Assembly (NCBI GenBank): GCA_041691315.1
Contig: JBEPUW010000003.1
Coordinates: 1 to 64,000 of the forward strand
Direction: 5' to 3'
DNA: 64,000 nucleotides
Origin: Poindextera sp041691315
Lineage (GTDB): Bacteria > Pseudomonadota > Alphaproteobacteria > Caulobacterales > Caulobacteraceae
Shown: one piece after another, positions 8,101 through 16,419 of the stretch
Layout of the letters: each line of letters begins with the position of its first letter
How positions within the stretch are numbered: position 1 is the first letter of the stretch
The notes under the pieces: generated by a model
The model's database searches: none
What the model saw: the letters and a program-made list of their open reading frames with translations, nothing else
What the model was told of the DNA's origin: nothing
Position numbers and translations under genes: made by a program

Positions 8101-10211
8101 ACGAACTCGGCGGCGAAGGGCTGACCACCACCCCGATCAAGACCGTCGCGCTCTGGTCGGGCATCGTCGATACCGGGGCGGACGGCAAGGCCGTGGTGCA
8201 TCTGCCGGCCGCCGACTTCAACGGCCAGGTGCGGGTCATGGCCGTGGCCTGGACCGACGAGGCGGTGGGCTCGAACGCCACCGAAATGGTCGTGCGCCAG
8301 CCGGTGGTGGCCGACCTGAACCTGCCGCGCTTCCTGGCCCCGGGCGACCACGCCCTGGCCACCCTGGAGCTGCAGAACCTCGAGGGCCGCGTCGGCCAAT
8401 ATGTGGCGCAGATCTTCGGCGAGGGCGGCGTGCTCGCGCCGTTCAAGAAGCTCTATCAGCTGATCATCGGTCAGCGGGTCGCCGACCACGCCGACCTGAC
8501 CGCGCCCAGCGTCGCCGGGATCAGTCAGATCACCTATCGGGTCGACGGCCCGGGCTTCTCGACCATCAAGACCTATCCGATCCAGACCCGGCTGGGCTGG
8601 GGTCCGATCACGCGCACGACGCTCGATCTGCAAAGGCCGGGCGAGACCTTCACCCCCAGCGCCGACCTGATGAAGGGGCTGGCGGCCGGCAGCGTCACTC
8701 TGCAGGTCAGCTATTCGCCGTTCCAGGGCTTCGATCCCGCCGCCGTGGCCCTGTCGCTGAACCGCTACCCCTACGGCTGCACCGAACAGCTGGTCTCGAC
8801 CGCCTACCCGCTGCTCTACGCCGCCGAACTGTCCAGCGACCCGCGCGTCAAACGCTCGACGGCGGCCCTGAACGACGCCGTCGGCAAGCTGCTCGACCGC
8901 GAGGCGCTGGATGGGTCGTTCGGCCTCTGGCGGGTCGGCGACGGCGAGGCCGACGCCTGGCTGGGCGCCTTCGCCACCGACTTTTTGGTGGAGGCCAAGG
9001 CGCAAGGGGCGCCGGTGCCGGACGAGGCCTATGAGCACGCGCTCTCGGCTATGCGGCAGATTTCGCGACCGGAAGGCTTCGCCTCGGTCGGCTACGAGCT
9101 GGAATATCCCAAGGGCTGGGCCGGCTCCGACGACGCCACCAAGGCGGCCAATGTCCGCATGCGCAGCCGCGCCTCGGCCTACGCCCTCTATGTGCTGGCC
9201 AAGGCGGGACCGGGCTACGGCGACCTGGCGCGCCTGCGCTGGTGGCACGACGTGCAGATGAAGAACGAGACCTCGCCGATCGCCAAGGCGCAGATCGGCG
9301 CGGGCCTGGCCCTGATGGGCGACCACGCCCGGGCCCACGACGCCCTGGTCCAGGCCGCCCAGGCCATCGGCTACCGCGACGACGCCGACTGGTACCAGAG
9401 CCCGCTGCGCGACCTGGCGGGCGTGATCGCCTATGCTTATGAGGCGGGAGACGTCGGCGTGGCCCGCAGCCTGCAAGGACGGCTGAACGGCGTGGTGCGC
9501 GATCCCGACAGCCTGAACACCCAGGAACAGGCCCGGCTGCTGCAGGCCGCCCATGAGATGCTGAAGGTCTCCGGACCCATGCACATCCAGGCCACGGGCG
9601 CCTTCGCCGCCGCCCCGGCGGCGGGCGCGCCGAGCTGGAACGTCGGGCTGTTGTCCGCCGCCCACTTCGTCAACGCCGGCTCAGGACCGCTTTGGCGGAC
9701 GGTGACGGTGCGCGGGGTGCCAACCAGTTCGCCGCCGGCGCAGAGCCAGGGATTGGACGTCAACACCAGCTTCTGGAGCACCAACGGCAAGCCGGTCGAC
9801 GTAGCCCATATCGTCCAGGGCGCGCGGGTGATCGTGCGCATCGCCGGGACCTCGCACCAGGGCCGGGTCTCCGAACTGGTGATCGACGATCCCTTGCCGG
9901 CCGGGTTCGAGATCGAGACCGTGCTCGGTCCCGACGACAGCCAGGGCAGCGGCGGCGACCACGCCGCGGCCGGGCCGTTCCACTTCCTGGGCGACCTCTC
10001 GACCCCGAGCGCCCAGGAGAAGCAGGACGACCGCTATGTCGCCGCGCTCAGCGTCGAGGGCGGCAAGAGCTTCGCCGTCGCCTATGTCGCCCGCGCGGTG
10101 ACCCCCGGCGACTTCTACCTGCCGGGCGCCGAGGCCCACGACATGTACCGCGCCAACATCTACGCCCGCTCCGCCGGCGGCCGCGCGAGCATCCAGCTCG
10201 CCGGGCCGTAG
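5172..10211 (+). CDS. Bacterial alpha-2-macroglobulin (YfhM-like), thioester type
   Basis: A 1679-residue periplasmic protease trap. It has a hydrophobic N-terminal anchor (VVAALVAIGVLGFAGGAL), a series of macroglobulin (MG) domains with a bait-region-like stretch, and a thioester motif YGCTEQ with Cys at about residue 1203, followed by the alpha-helical thioester domain and a C-terminal receptor-like domain. Family members trap proteases by covalent linkage, and they are typically encoded next to pbpC, as here. Unlike E. coli YfhM there is no lipobox cysteine, so it is probably held by an uncleaved N-terminal helix. The gene lies in the same orientation as pbpC, about 115 bp upstream. Confidence 0.93.
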   Translation: MDRKWVVAALVAIGVLGFAGGALTMRLADSGGVFGQAVSGVGNGLGQIEHGVAWPFFGKPRAAGAARAAPPKPAGFVVWQQHIDTSQADPVACVQLTRPLDASKSYADYVLVSPDLGHAPAVSVRNDQLCVGGLGMVDHRVTLLKGLPDQAGDTLASNADVDFVFGEKPPHIGFAGEGVILPREESDGVGIETLNVTKLAIEVWRVPDRNLVRKEISAPDPTAEGDDAEDYGDDSPDDEGAIVWKGDMPVKGPAGDRVTTVFPLGAVLKEMKPGGYVIKVRDASGGRDLKGAGGTIADPNPPAQARRWIMFTDMALTSYSGSDALDVVVRSLKTAKVLPGVRVALVAKNGEDLASGQADANGRVRFPAPLLKGDGASTPKMLMAYGALGDLAVLDLDRSPVDLSNQGVGGRAAPTGDDALTAGRTAKADVDAYMYADRGVYRPGETVHVVAMVRDREAKAVKDRKGALVIRRPSGVEFRRISFDHADVGAVAQDIVLPKSAPRGRWSASLVIEGIDDPVGDMSFSVEDFVPQRLAVTLNAQDQVPVAAGETRHVAVNARFLYGAPGSGLQTQGEVRLRADPNPFPQYKDFQWGDDQTPFDEKLVDLGSTVTDGAGAASLSIDSAQAGDTKIPLTATLTASVFEPGGRPVKESAFLKVRPQPLYLGVKIDQGDSGQGQTVPVNLQVMAVDSKGQRVAAAGVTWTLISENWNYDWYQQDGKWSWRRSSRDQVVARGTADIGAGGKQVLARRLGWGDYRLEVSQAAGAKTVTRFSAGWGAPAKEAEAPDVARVSAGTKTWAQGDTVEITVKAPYGGEAQVAVATDRLIDFQTLTLGPNGGTIRLKTSAAWGGGAYVLVSVVQPRDPSVTPMPRRALGLVYVPLDPKGRKLTVDIGTPPKLDSKAVVDVPITVHGLGFGQRAHVTVAAVDEGILRLTKFDNPDPLKWYFGKRALSVDYRDDYGRLLDSNLGAPGAVNFGADELGGEGLTTTPIKTVALWSGIVDTGADGKAVVHLPAADFNGQVRVMAVAWTDEAVGSNATEMVVRQPVVADLNLPRFLAPGDHALATLELQNLEGRVGQYVAQIFGEGGVLAPFKKLYQLIIGQRVADHADLTAPSVAGISQITYRVDGPGFSTIKTYPIQTRLGWGPITRTTLDLQRPGETFTPSADLMKGLAAGSVTLQVSYSPFQGFDPAAVALSLNRYPYGCTEQLVSTAYPLLYAAELSSDPRVKRSTAALNDAVGKLLDREALDGSFGLWRVGDGEADAWLGAFATDFLVEAKAQGAPVPDEAYEHALSAMRQISRPEGFASVGYELEYPKGWAGSDDATKAANVRMRSRASAYALYVLAKAGPGYGDLARLRWWHDVQMKNETSPIAKAQIGAGLALMGDHARAHDALVQAAQAIGYRDDADWYQSPLRDLAGVIAYAYEAGDVGVARSLQGRLNGVVRDPDSLNTQEQARLLQAAHEMLKVSGPMHIQATGAFAAAPAAGAPSWNVGLLSAAHFVNAGSGPLWRTVTVRGVPTSSPPAQSQGLDVNTSFWSTNGKPVDVAHIVQGARVIVRIAGTSHQGRVSELVIDDPLPAGFEIETVLGPDDSQGSGGDHAAAGPFHFLGDLSTPSAQEKQDDRYVAALSVEGGKSFAVAYVARAVTPGDFYLPGAEAHDMYRANIYARSAGGRASIQLAGP

Positions 10212-10217
10212 GGGTGA

Positions 10218-10338
10218 ACACCTCTTTTCGTCATCCCCCGCTGGAGCGGCGAAGCCGCGGAATGCGGGGGACCCATGAACACCTGATCGGAGGCGGTGTT
10301 CATGGGTGGCCCGAACAAGTCGGGCCATGACGAAAAAG
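10218..10338. repeat. Complex palindromic intergenic repeat, copy 2
   Basis: The spacer between the macroglobulin gene and pbpC is one compound palindrome. Outer arms CTTTTCGTCAT and ATGACGAAAAAG enclose the 48-bp block shared in inverted form with 32-80, and then a perfect 13-bp dyad ACCCATGAACACC / GGTGTTCATGGGT (arms about 10271-10283 and 10295-10307). The pbpC ATG at 10327 lies inside the right outer arm. In RNA this would form a large branched structure over the pbpC start. Confidence 0.8.
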
Positions 10339-12402
10339 GGTAGGAGCAAGGGTTCCGCTCCGCGAGCCGTGCCGCGATTAGTGCTCGGCCTCTGCGGCCT
10401 GGTCGTGGTCGAGGCCGCGGCGCTGGCGCTCGACGCCGCGTTTTCACCCAACCTCATCCTGGCCGAGCGGGCTTCGCCGGTGGCGCTGGATCGCAACGGG
10501 GCTTGGCTGCGCGCCCTGCCGGTCGAGCGCGGACGCTGGCGGATCCGGGCCGATCTGGAGCGCACGGATCCGGTCTTCCTGAAACGGCTGGTGGCGGTCG
10601 AGGATGCACGCTTCTACCTGCATCCCGGCGTCGATCCGGTCTCGCTGGTCCGCGCGGCCGGCGTGGCCGCGCTCACCGGCCATATCCGCTCCGGCGCCTC
10701 GACCCTGACCATGCAGACCGCGCGGCTCCTGGAACCCCGCCGGCGCACCCTGAGCGCCAAGCTGATCGAGATGCTGCGCGCCTTGCAGCTGGAGGCGCGC
10801 TTCTCCAAGCGCCAGCTGCTGGCGCTTTACCTGACGCTGGCGCCCTATGGCGGCAATCTGGAGGGGGTGCGCGCCGCCTCGCTGGCCTATTTCGGCCACG
10901 AGCCGGAGAGCCTCACCGACGGCGAACAGGCCTTGCTGATCGCCCTGCCGCAGGCGCCGGAAGCGCGCCGGCCCGACCGGCGGGCGAACGCGGCTCGTGT
11001 CGCCCGCGCCTCGGTGCTCGACAAGCTGGCGCGCCACGGCGACATCGCGCCGGCCCTGGCCGAAGAGGCCAAGGCCGAACCGCTGCCCGGTCGGGTCGGC
11101 TTTCCGGCCCTGGCCTGGCAACTGGCCGGCGCATTGGCCCGTCATGCGCCGCTGGATCAGGCCTCGGTGCTGACCACCATCGATGCGCCGCTGCAGCGGC
11201 GGCTGGAGGCACTGGCGGTGCAGACCGCGGCCCGCCAGGGCCCGGGCGCCGATGCGGCGATCATCGTGGTGCAGATCAAGGACCGCGCGGTGCTGGCCTC
11301 GGTCGGGTCTGCCGGGCTCGACCGGCCGGGCGGCTGGATGGACATGACCCGGGCCCTGCGCTCGCCGGGCTCGGCGCTGAAACCGTTCATCTATGCCTTC
11401 GCCTTCGACGACGGCATCGCCGCGCCCGACACGGTGATCAAGGACGAGTCGCGCCGTTTCGCCGACTATCAGCCGGAGAATTTCGACCGCGTCTTCCACG
11501 GCGAGGTGACGGCGCGCGAGGCGTTGAACTATTCGCTGAACATGCCGGCGGTGGCGACGCTGGACCGCATGGGACCCGGCGTTTTCCTGAGCCGGATCGA
11601 GTCATCGGGCGTCAGACTGGTGCGGCCGCGCGCCGCCACGATCGATCCGGGCCTGTCGCTGGCGCTGGGCGGCGAGGGCATCTCGCTGCGCGACCTGGTG
11701 CTGCTCTATGCGGCGCTGGGCGACGACGGGATGGCCAAGCCGCTGGCCTACACCCTCGACCAGGCGCGCGGGCGACCGCGGCAAGCGGGGACCCGGCTGA
11801 TGCGGCCGGAGAGCGCGCGCCAGATCCTCGACATCCTGCGCGAGACGCCCTCGCCCGTTGGTCGGGCGCCGGCGGCCCTGACCCAGGCGGGGCCGCGCAT
11901 GGCGTTCAAGACCGGCACCTCCTACGGCTTTCGCGACGCGGTGGCGGCCGGCGTGGTCGGCGACGAGGCCATCGTGGTCTGGACCGGCCGCGCCGACGGC
12001 GGCGCGCGCGGCGGCCTCACCGGCCGCGATGCCTCGCTGCCGCTGCTGTTCGACGTTGCCGACGCCCTGGGCGCGCCGATCTCGGCCGCCCAGCCGATTC
12101 TGCCCAAGGCCGCGCCGGCCTCGCTGAAGACCCTGGCCCAGACCACGGACGGCCCGCGCCTGATCTTCCCGCCCGACGGCGCCGCCATCCAGGTCGAGGC
12201 CATCGGCCCCACCGCCCGCGGCCTGGTGCTGGCCGCGGCCGGCGAAGGCCTGACCTGGTACGTCGACGGCGCCCGCCTGGACCCGGACGCCGCCACTGGC
12301 CGGACGGTGTGGAAACCCACGGCGCCCGGCTTCTACCGGCTGCAGGTGGTGGACGGCGCCGGCCGCAATGCCTCGGCGCGGGTGCGGATCAAGCTGGGCT
12401 AG
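10327..12402 (+). CDS. pbpC: Penicillin-binding protein 1C
   Basis: A 691-residue bifunctional peptidoglycan synthase. After a basic N-terminus and one membrane helix come the GT51 transglycosylase motifs (VAVEDARFYLHPGVD, GASTLTMQTAR). The transpeptidase motifs follow: SALK (SxxK), YSLNMP (SxN) and FKTGTSYG (KTG). The C-terminal PBP1C-specific domain ends in PGFYRLQVVDGAGR. Pairing with the upstream alpha-2-macroglobulin is a known arrangement, thought to repair wall after breaches while the macroglobulin traps incoming proteases. The ATG lies in a palindromic repeat, so translation may be sensitive to RNA folding. Confidence 0.95.
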   Translation: MTKKGRSKGSAPRAVPRLVLGLCGLVVVEAAALALDAAFSPNLILAERASPVALDRNGAWLRALPVERGRWRIRADLERTDPVFLKRLVAVEDARFYLHPGVDPVSLVRAAGVAALTGHIRSGASTLTMQTARLLEPRRRTLSAKLIEMLRALQLEARFSKRQLLALYLTLAPYGGNLEGVRAASLAYFGHEPESLTDGEQALLIALPQAPEARRPDRRANAARVARASVLDKLARHGDIAPALAEEAKAEPLPGRVGFPALAWQLAGALARHAPLDQASVLTTIDAPLQRRLEALAVQTAARQGPGADAAIIVVQIKDRAVLASVGSAGLDRPGGWMDMTRALRSPGSALKPFIYAFAFDDGIAAPDTVIKDESRRFADYQPENFDRVFHGEVTAREALNYSLNMPAVATLDRMGPGVFLSRIESSGVRLVRPRAATIDPGLSLALGGEGISLRDLVLLYAALGDDGMAKPLAYTLDQARGRPRQAGTRLMRPESARQILDILRETPSPVGRAPAALTQAGPRMAFKTGTSYGFRDAVAAGVVGDEAIVVWTGRADGGARGGLTGRDASLPLLFDVADALGAPISAAQPILPKAAPASLKTLAQTTDGPRLIFPPDGAAIQVEAIGPTARGLVLAAAGEGLTWYVDGARLDPDAATGRTVWKPTAPGFYRLQVVDGAGRNASARVRIKLG

Positions 12403-14066
12403 GCCGTCAACGGCCGGCCGCGGGTCTCAGGCAGGAAGAGGACGGTGCAGACCACGCCGATGGCAGTGAAGACGATCGGGTACCAGAGCCCGGCATAGAT
12501 GTTGCCGGTGGCCACCACGATCGAGAAGGAGGCCACGGGCTGGAAGCCGCCGATCCAGCCGGTGCCCAGATGGTAGGGGAAGGACAGCGCCGTATAGCGC
12601 ACCCGGGTCGGGAAGAGTTCGACCAGGGCCGCCGCCATCGGGCCGTAGAGGGCAGTGGCCGCGATGACGAAGACCATCAGCACCGCCAGCAGCAGCGGGG
12701 TATTGGTCCGCGCCGGGTCGGCCTTGGCCGGGAAGCCGGCGGCGGCGAGGGCCGCGCCGATGTCCTTGCTCACCTTGGCCGTGGCGGCCTTCAGCGCCGG
12801 CGCCGCCAGGCCCTTTTCGGCGACCGAGGCGACCGCCGTCTGGCCCACCCGCACCTGGGCCAGGGCGCCCGCGGGCGCGGCCTGGTTGGCATAGGCGATG
12901 CCGCTGTTGGCCAGGGCGCTCTTGGCGATGTCGCAGCTGGAGACGAACTTGAGCTTGCCGGTGGGGTCGAACTGCGAGCTGCAATCGGCCGGGTCGGCGA
13001 CCACCACCACCGGGGTGCGATGCTCCGCCGCCACCAGCGCCGGATTGGCCGCCTGGCTCAGCAGCATGAAACCCGGATAGAGGGTGACGAGGCCCAGCAC
13101 CATGCCGAACCACATCACCCATTTGCGCCCGACCTTGTCGGACAGCCAGCCGAAGAAGACGTAGAGCGGCGCGCTGGCCACGGCGGCGAGCATGATCATC
13201 AGTTGCGAGAAGGCGCCGTCCAGCTTGGCGAACTTCTCCATGAACACCTGGGAATAGAAGAAGACCGTGTACCAGTAGGCGCCTTGGGCGGTCATCAGGC
13301 AGAAGAAGGCGGTCAGCACCAGCTTCAGGTTGGGCCAGGCGCCGAAGGCCTCGGCGAACGGCGCCTTGGTCGCCTTGCCCTCGTCCTTGAGCTGCTGGAA
13401 GGCCGGGCTCTCGGCCAGCTTCATCCGCATCCAGACCGAAATGACCAGCAGGCCGGCCGAGGCGAAAAACGGGATGCGCCAGCCCCAATCGCCGAACGCC
13501 GCTTCACCTGTGCCAGATCGGGTCAGATAGATGACCGTCAGCGCCGCGATCAGGCCGAAGGAGGCGGAGGCCTGCACCCAGCCGGTGAGAAAGCCGCGCC
13601 GGTCGGCCGGGGCGTGCTCGGCGACATAGATGGCCGCGCCGCCGTACTGGCCGCCAAGCGCCGTCCCCTGGATGCAGCGCAGGATGATCAGCAGGATCGG
13701 CGAGAGGATTCCGGCCTGGGCGTAGGTCGGCAGCAGGCCGATGCAGAAGGTGCCGCCGCCCATCATGGTGACGGTGATCAGGAAGGCGGCCTTGCGCCCG
13801 AGCAGGTCGCCGACGCGCCCGAAGATCAGCGCCCCCAGCGGGCGGAGCGCGAAGCCGACGCCGAACAGGGCCAACGCCGCGATCAGGCCCGCGGTCGCGC
13901 CCAGCTCGGCGAAGAAGTTCTTCGAGATGATCTGGACCAGGCTGCCGAAGATGAAGAAGTCGTACCACTCGAAGGCGGTGCCGGCGCAGGAGGCTGCCAC
14001 CACCGTGCGCATGGCCGTGACCGGCGCGCTCGCCCGCGGCGCCCCGTCGACGGTCAACTCAGCCAT
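12399..14066 (-). CDS. MFS transporter (metabolite:H+ symporter type) with large periplasmic insertion
   Basis: A 555-residue transporter of the major facilitator superfamily. The N-terminus ASCAGTAFEWYDFFIFG is the signature of the metabolite:H+ symporter group (shikimate, proline/betaine, alpha-ketoglutarate carriers), and GRVGDLLGRK is the loop 2-3 motif. Typical members have 430-450 residues. Here about 115 extra residues are inserted at about 338-452, between two transmembrane helices, with two cysteines (about 363 and 377) that could pair. The ATG at 14066 has a GGGGAGGA ribosome site. It converges with pbpC, and the two stops overlap. The substrate is unknown. Confidence 0.88.
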   Translation of the reverse strand: MAELTVDGAPRASAPVTAMRTVVAASCAGTAFEWYDFFIFGSLVQIISKNFFAELGATAGLIAALALFGVGFALRPLGALIFGRVGDLLGRKAAFLITVTMMGGGTFCIGLLPTYAQAGILSPILLIILRCIQGTALGGQYGGAAIYVAEHAPADRRGFLTGWVQASASFGLIAALTVIYLTRSGTGEAAFGDWGWRIPFFASAGLLVISVWMRMKLAESPAFQQLKDEGKATKAPFAEAFGAWPNLKLVLTAFFCLMTAQGAYWYTVFFYSQVFMEKFAKLDGAFSQLMIMLAAVASAPLYVFFGWLSDKVGRKWVMWFGMVLGLVTLYPGFMLLSQAANPALVAAEHRTPVVVVADPADCSSQFDPTGKLKFVSSCDIAKSALANSGIAYANQAAPAGALAQVRVGQTAVASVAEKGLAAPALKAATAKVSKDIGAALAAAGFPAKADPARTNTPLLLAVLMVFVIAATALYGPMAAALVELFPTRVRYTALSFPYHLGTGWIGGFQPVASFSIVVATGNIYAGLWYPIVFTAIGVVCTVLFLPETRGRPLTA

Positions 14067-14176
14067 GAAAATCCTCCCCGGGTACGAATTGAGGTCTAAC
14101 ATCGCCAAGTTGGACGCGGAAGGCGGCCGCTTCGGGCGCTGTCGCCGCACCCAGCCCTGTAAGGACCGGACCGCCG

Positions 14177-14410
14177 ATGAAGACCGGAACGATTGCACTG
14201 ACGGTGGCGCTTGTGGCCATGCTCGGCTTCGCCATCTGGGGCTTTATCGAAGCCTGGAAGATCAGCGGCCCGGTGCAGATGAGCATCCACGGCTATATCG
14301 CGCTCGGCCTCGCCGGCGGCGTCACCCTGCTGCTCGGTGGCGGCCTGATGTGGCTGGCCTTCTATTCCGCCAACAAGGGCTGGGACGACATCGACCGCGA
14401 TGGCGACTAG
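14177..14410 (+). CDS. Small two-helix membrane protein, unknown function
   Basis: A 77-residue product with two clear transmembrane helices (TIALTVALVAMLGFAIWGF and YIALGLAGGVTLLLGGGLMW) and an acidic C-terminus (DDIDRDGD). I do not recognise a named family. It is divergent from the MFS gene, and its stop overlaps the end of the convergent cysQ gene by four bases. Codon use is normal for the window. Confidence 0.75.
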   Translation: MKTGTIALTVALVAMLGFAIWGFIEAWKISGPVQMSIHGYIALGLAGGVTLLLGGGLMWLAFYSANKGWDDIDRDGD

Positions 14411-15174
14411 CCGCCCCGCGCGACGAACCAGCCGTTCTTGAAGCCTTCGGCGACCTTGCCGTAGACGAAGGGATCGCCGTCCGGGCTGGTCACCTGGCCA
14501 CCGGCCGCGGCCAGCACGGCGTGGCCGGCGGCGATGTCCCATTCCATGGTCGTGCCGTGTCGGGGATAGAGGTCGGCGCCGCCCTCGGCGATGACGCAGA
14601 GCTTGATCGAGGAATCCATCGCCTGGCGCTCGGTGAAGCCGTACTTGGCTTCCAACGCCTCCAGCTGCTCGGGCTTCAGGGTGTGGCTGGTCAGCGCCAG
14701 CACGTGACCCGGACTGCGCGGGCGCACATGAATGGGCTTGCCGCCGGTCTCGCCGATCTGGCGCTTGATCGCGCCGCCGCCTGCCGTGAACCAGACCTCG
14801 CCCGTCGCTGGTGCGGCCACGGCGCCGGCCACCGGCAGGCCGTGCTCGATCAGGCCGATATTGACCGTGAAGTGCGCCTCGCCGCGCACGAAGGCCTTGG
14901 TGCCGTCGAGCGGATCGATCAGGAAAAAGCGCCTGGCGATCTCAGTCGGCGCGCCGTCGGTGCTGACCGTCTCTTCGGCCACGGTTGGGATGTCCGGGAA
15001 GGCGCGGGTCAGCGCCTCCAGGATCAGCGCCTCGCCGCGCTGGTCGGCGGCGGTGACCGGGCTTTCGTCGCTCTTGGTCTCGACGGTCAGGCCGGTCCGC
15101 CACAGCGGCAGGATGAGCGCACTGGCCGCCTCGACGATTTCGGCCAGCCGCGCACCGATGTCTGCATCACTCAT
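14407..15174 (-). CDS. cysQ: 3'(2'),5'-bisphosphate nucleotidase
   Basis: A 255-residue Mg-dependent phosphatase of the inositol monophosphatase superfamily that degrades 3'-phosphoadenosine 5'-phosphate from sulfate assimilation. Visible motifs are VAEET (metal-binding Glu), FLIDPLDGTKAFV (the DPxDGT motif, CysQ type with Lys) and the C-terminal MEWDIAAGHAVL. The ATG at 15174 is used because the family sequence begins there, although the frame is open a further 22 codons. The neighbours do not suggest an operon with sulfur genes. Confidence 0.92.
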   Translation of the reverse strand: MSDADIGARLAEIVEAASALILPLWRTGLTVETKSDESPVTAADQRGEALILEALTRAFPDIPTVAEETVSTDGAPTEIARRFFLIDPLDGTKAFVRGEAHFTVNIGLIEHGLPVAGAVAAPATGEVWFTAGGGAIKRQIGETGGKPIHVRPRSPGHVLALTSHTLKPEQLEALEAKYGFTERQAMDSSIKLCVIAEGGADLYPRHGTTMEWDIAAGHAVLAAAGGQVTSPDGDPFVYGKVAEGFKNGWFVARGG

Positions 15175-15287
15175 TCTTATGTCGCCCTGATGGTCACGCG
15201 GGGTTGTCTGGCATGGCGGTCTGGTTTGCGATAGCGGCAAATCAGGCCAGGGTCGGGCGGTCTTAGGAACGGCCCGGCGAAAGCGCG

Positions 15288-15974
15288 ATGAACGACAACC
15301 AGCCCTCCACCTCCCGCCTCGCCCACAGCCCGGCGCCGCCGCAAGCCTACGAGCTGGCCGCGCATCTGGCCGCGCGTCTCTGCCACGACTTCATCAGCCC
15401 GGCCGGTGCGATCATGTCGGGCCTGGACCTGTTGAATGACCCTGAAGCCCAGGACATGCGCGAGGACGCGCTGCGCCTGATCTCCGCCTCCAGCGAGAAG
15501 CTGGTGGCGCTGCTGGCCTTCGACCGGGTGGCGTTCGGCGCCTCGGCCGCCGCCGAAGCCTTCGACCCGCGCGAGCTGGAAAAGTTGACCCGCGACGTCT
15601 ACGCCCATGTGCGCGCCGACCTGGACTGGGCGGTGCAAGGCGACAGCCTGTCCAGGCCCGTCGCGCGCGTGCTGCTCAACCTTGCGCAGATCGGCGCCGG
15701 CCTGTTGCCGACCGGCGGCGTCGCGCGGCTGACCGTGACCCCCGCCGGCGACGAGACCGAGGTCTGCGTCGGCGCCGAGGGGCCTAAGGTCCGGCTGCGG
15801 CCGGAAGTGGCGGATGGGCTGGAGGGCCTGCCGCTGGGCGACGGCCTGGGCGGCCACTGGGTCCAGGCCTATTATCTGAAGAGCCTGGTCGACGCGGCCG
15901 GCGGCGTCATCGAGACCGAGATCGGCGAGACGGCGATCACCGTCAGGGCCCGATTGCGCCAGATCGCCGACTGA
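15288..15974 (+). CDS. chpT: Histidine phosphotransferase ChpT
   Basis: The 228-residue product is the relay protein that carries phosphate from the hybrid kinase CckA to CtrA and CpdR, which control the alphaproteobacterial cell cycle. The phospho-accepting His is H33 in ARLCHDFISPAG, at the start of the dimerising helical hairpin. The rest forms the degenerate HATPase-like domain that lacks ATP-binding motifs. The length and gene order (chpT, then a CheY-like gene and cheR, then the stress-response locus) match my memory of the Caulobacter crescentus chromosome. Confidence 0.95.
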   Translation: MNDNQPSTSRLAHSPAPPQAYELAAHLAARLCHDFISPAGAIMSGLDLLNDPEAQDMREDALRLISASSEKLVALLAFDRVAFGASAAAEAFDPRELEKLTRDVYAHVRADLDWAVQGDSLSRPVARVLLNLAQIGAGLLPTGGVARLTVTPAGDETEVCVGAEGPKVRLRPEVADGLEGLPLGDGLGGHWVQAYYLKSLVDAAGGVIETEIGETAITVRARLRQIAD

Positions 15975-16050
15975 ATCTTCCCCCGGCCATACGGCTCCTT
16001 AACCTAGCCGCGCGACAAAGGCGGATGGCCGGAAAGGAGTTGGCGCGCCC

Positions 16051-16419
16051 GTGAAAACTTGTCTGGTCGTCGACGACAGCCGGGTGATCCGCAAGGTCGC
16101 CCGCCGCATCCTGGAGGAGCTGGGCTTCGAGATCGCCGAGGCGTCCGACGGGATGGAGGCGATCGCCTGGTGCCGCACGGCCATGCCCGAAGCCATCCTG
16201 CTGGACTGGAACATGCCGGTGATGGACGGGATCACCTTTCTGCGCGAGCTGCGCAAGGAACCCGACGGCCATGAGCCGGTGGTGGTGTTCTGCACGGTCG
16301 AAAACGACATGGAACACATCGTCACCGCGCTGGACGCCGGCGCGGACGAATACATCATGAAGCCGTTCGACGGCGACATCCTCGAGGCCAAGCTCACCGA
16401 AGCGGGGCTGGTCGGATGA
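16051..16419 (+). CDS. Single-domain response regulator (CheY-like)
   Basis: A 122-residue stand-alone receiver domain. The acidic pocket is D8/D9, the phospho-acceptor is D52 (LLDWNMPVMDG), the switch Thr is in FCTVEN and the Lys is in YIMKPF. There is no output domain, so it acts through protein contact. The GTG start follows an AAAGGAG ribosome site. Its stop overlaps the cheR start (ATGA), so the two are probably translated together. In Caulobacter the equivalent gene is, as I recall, cheYIII. No flagellar or receptor genes are in the window. Confidence 0.92.
   Translation: MKTCLVVDDSRVIRKVARRILEELGFEIAEASDGMEAIAWCRTAMPEAILLDWNMPVMDGITFLRELRKEPDGHEPVVVFCTVENDMEHIVTALDAGADEYIMKPFDGDILEAKLTEAGLVG

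Noticed and set aside
6993..9665. 890-codon open frame on the minus strand opposite the macroglobulin gene
   Set aside because: It is antisense to a clear, domain-rich protein; composition is His/Gly/Arg-rich as expected for a shadow frame in high-GC DNA, and no motif is seen.
10503..14099. 1198-codon plus-strand open frame over pbpC and the MFS gene
   Set aside because: It runs across two convergent real genes in wrong frames, with Arg/Gly-rich composition and no domain.
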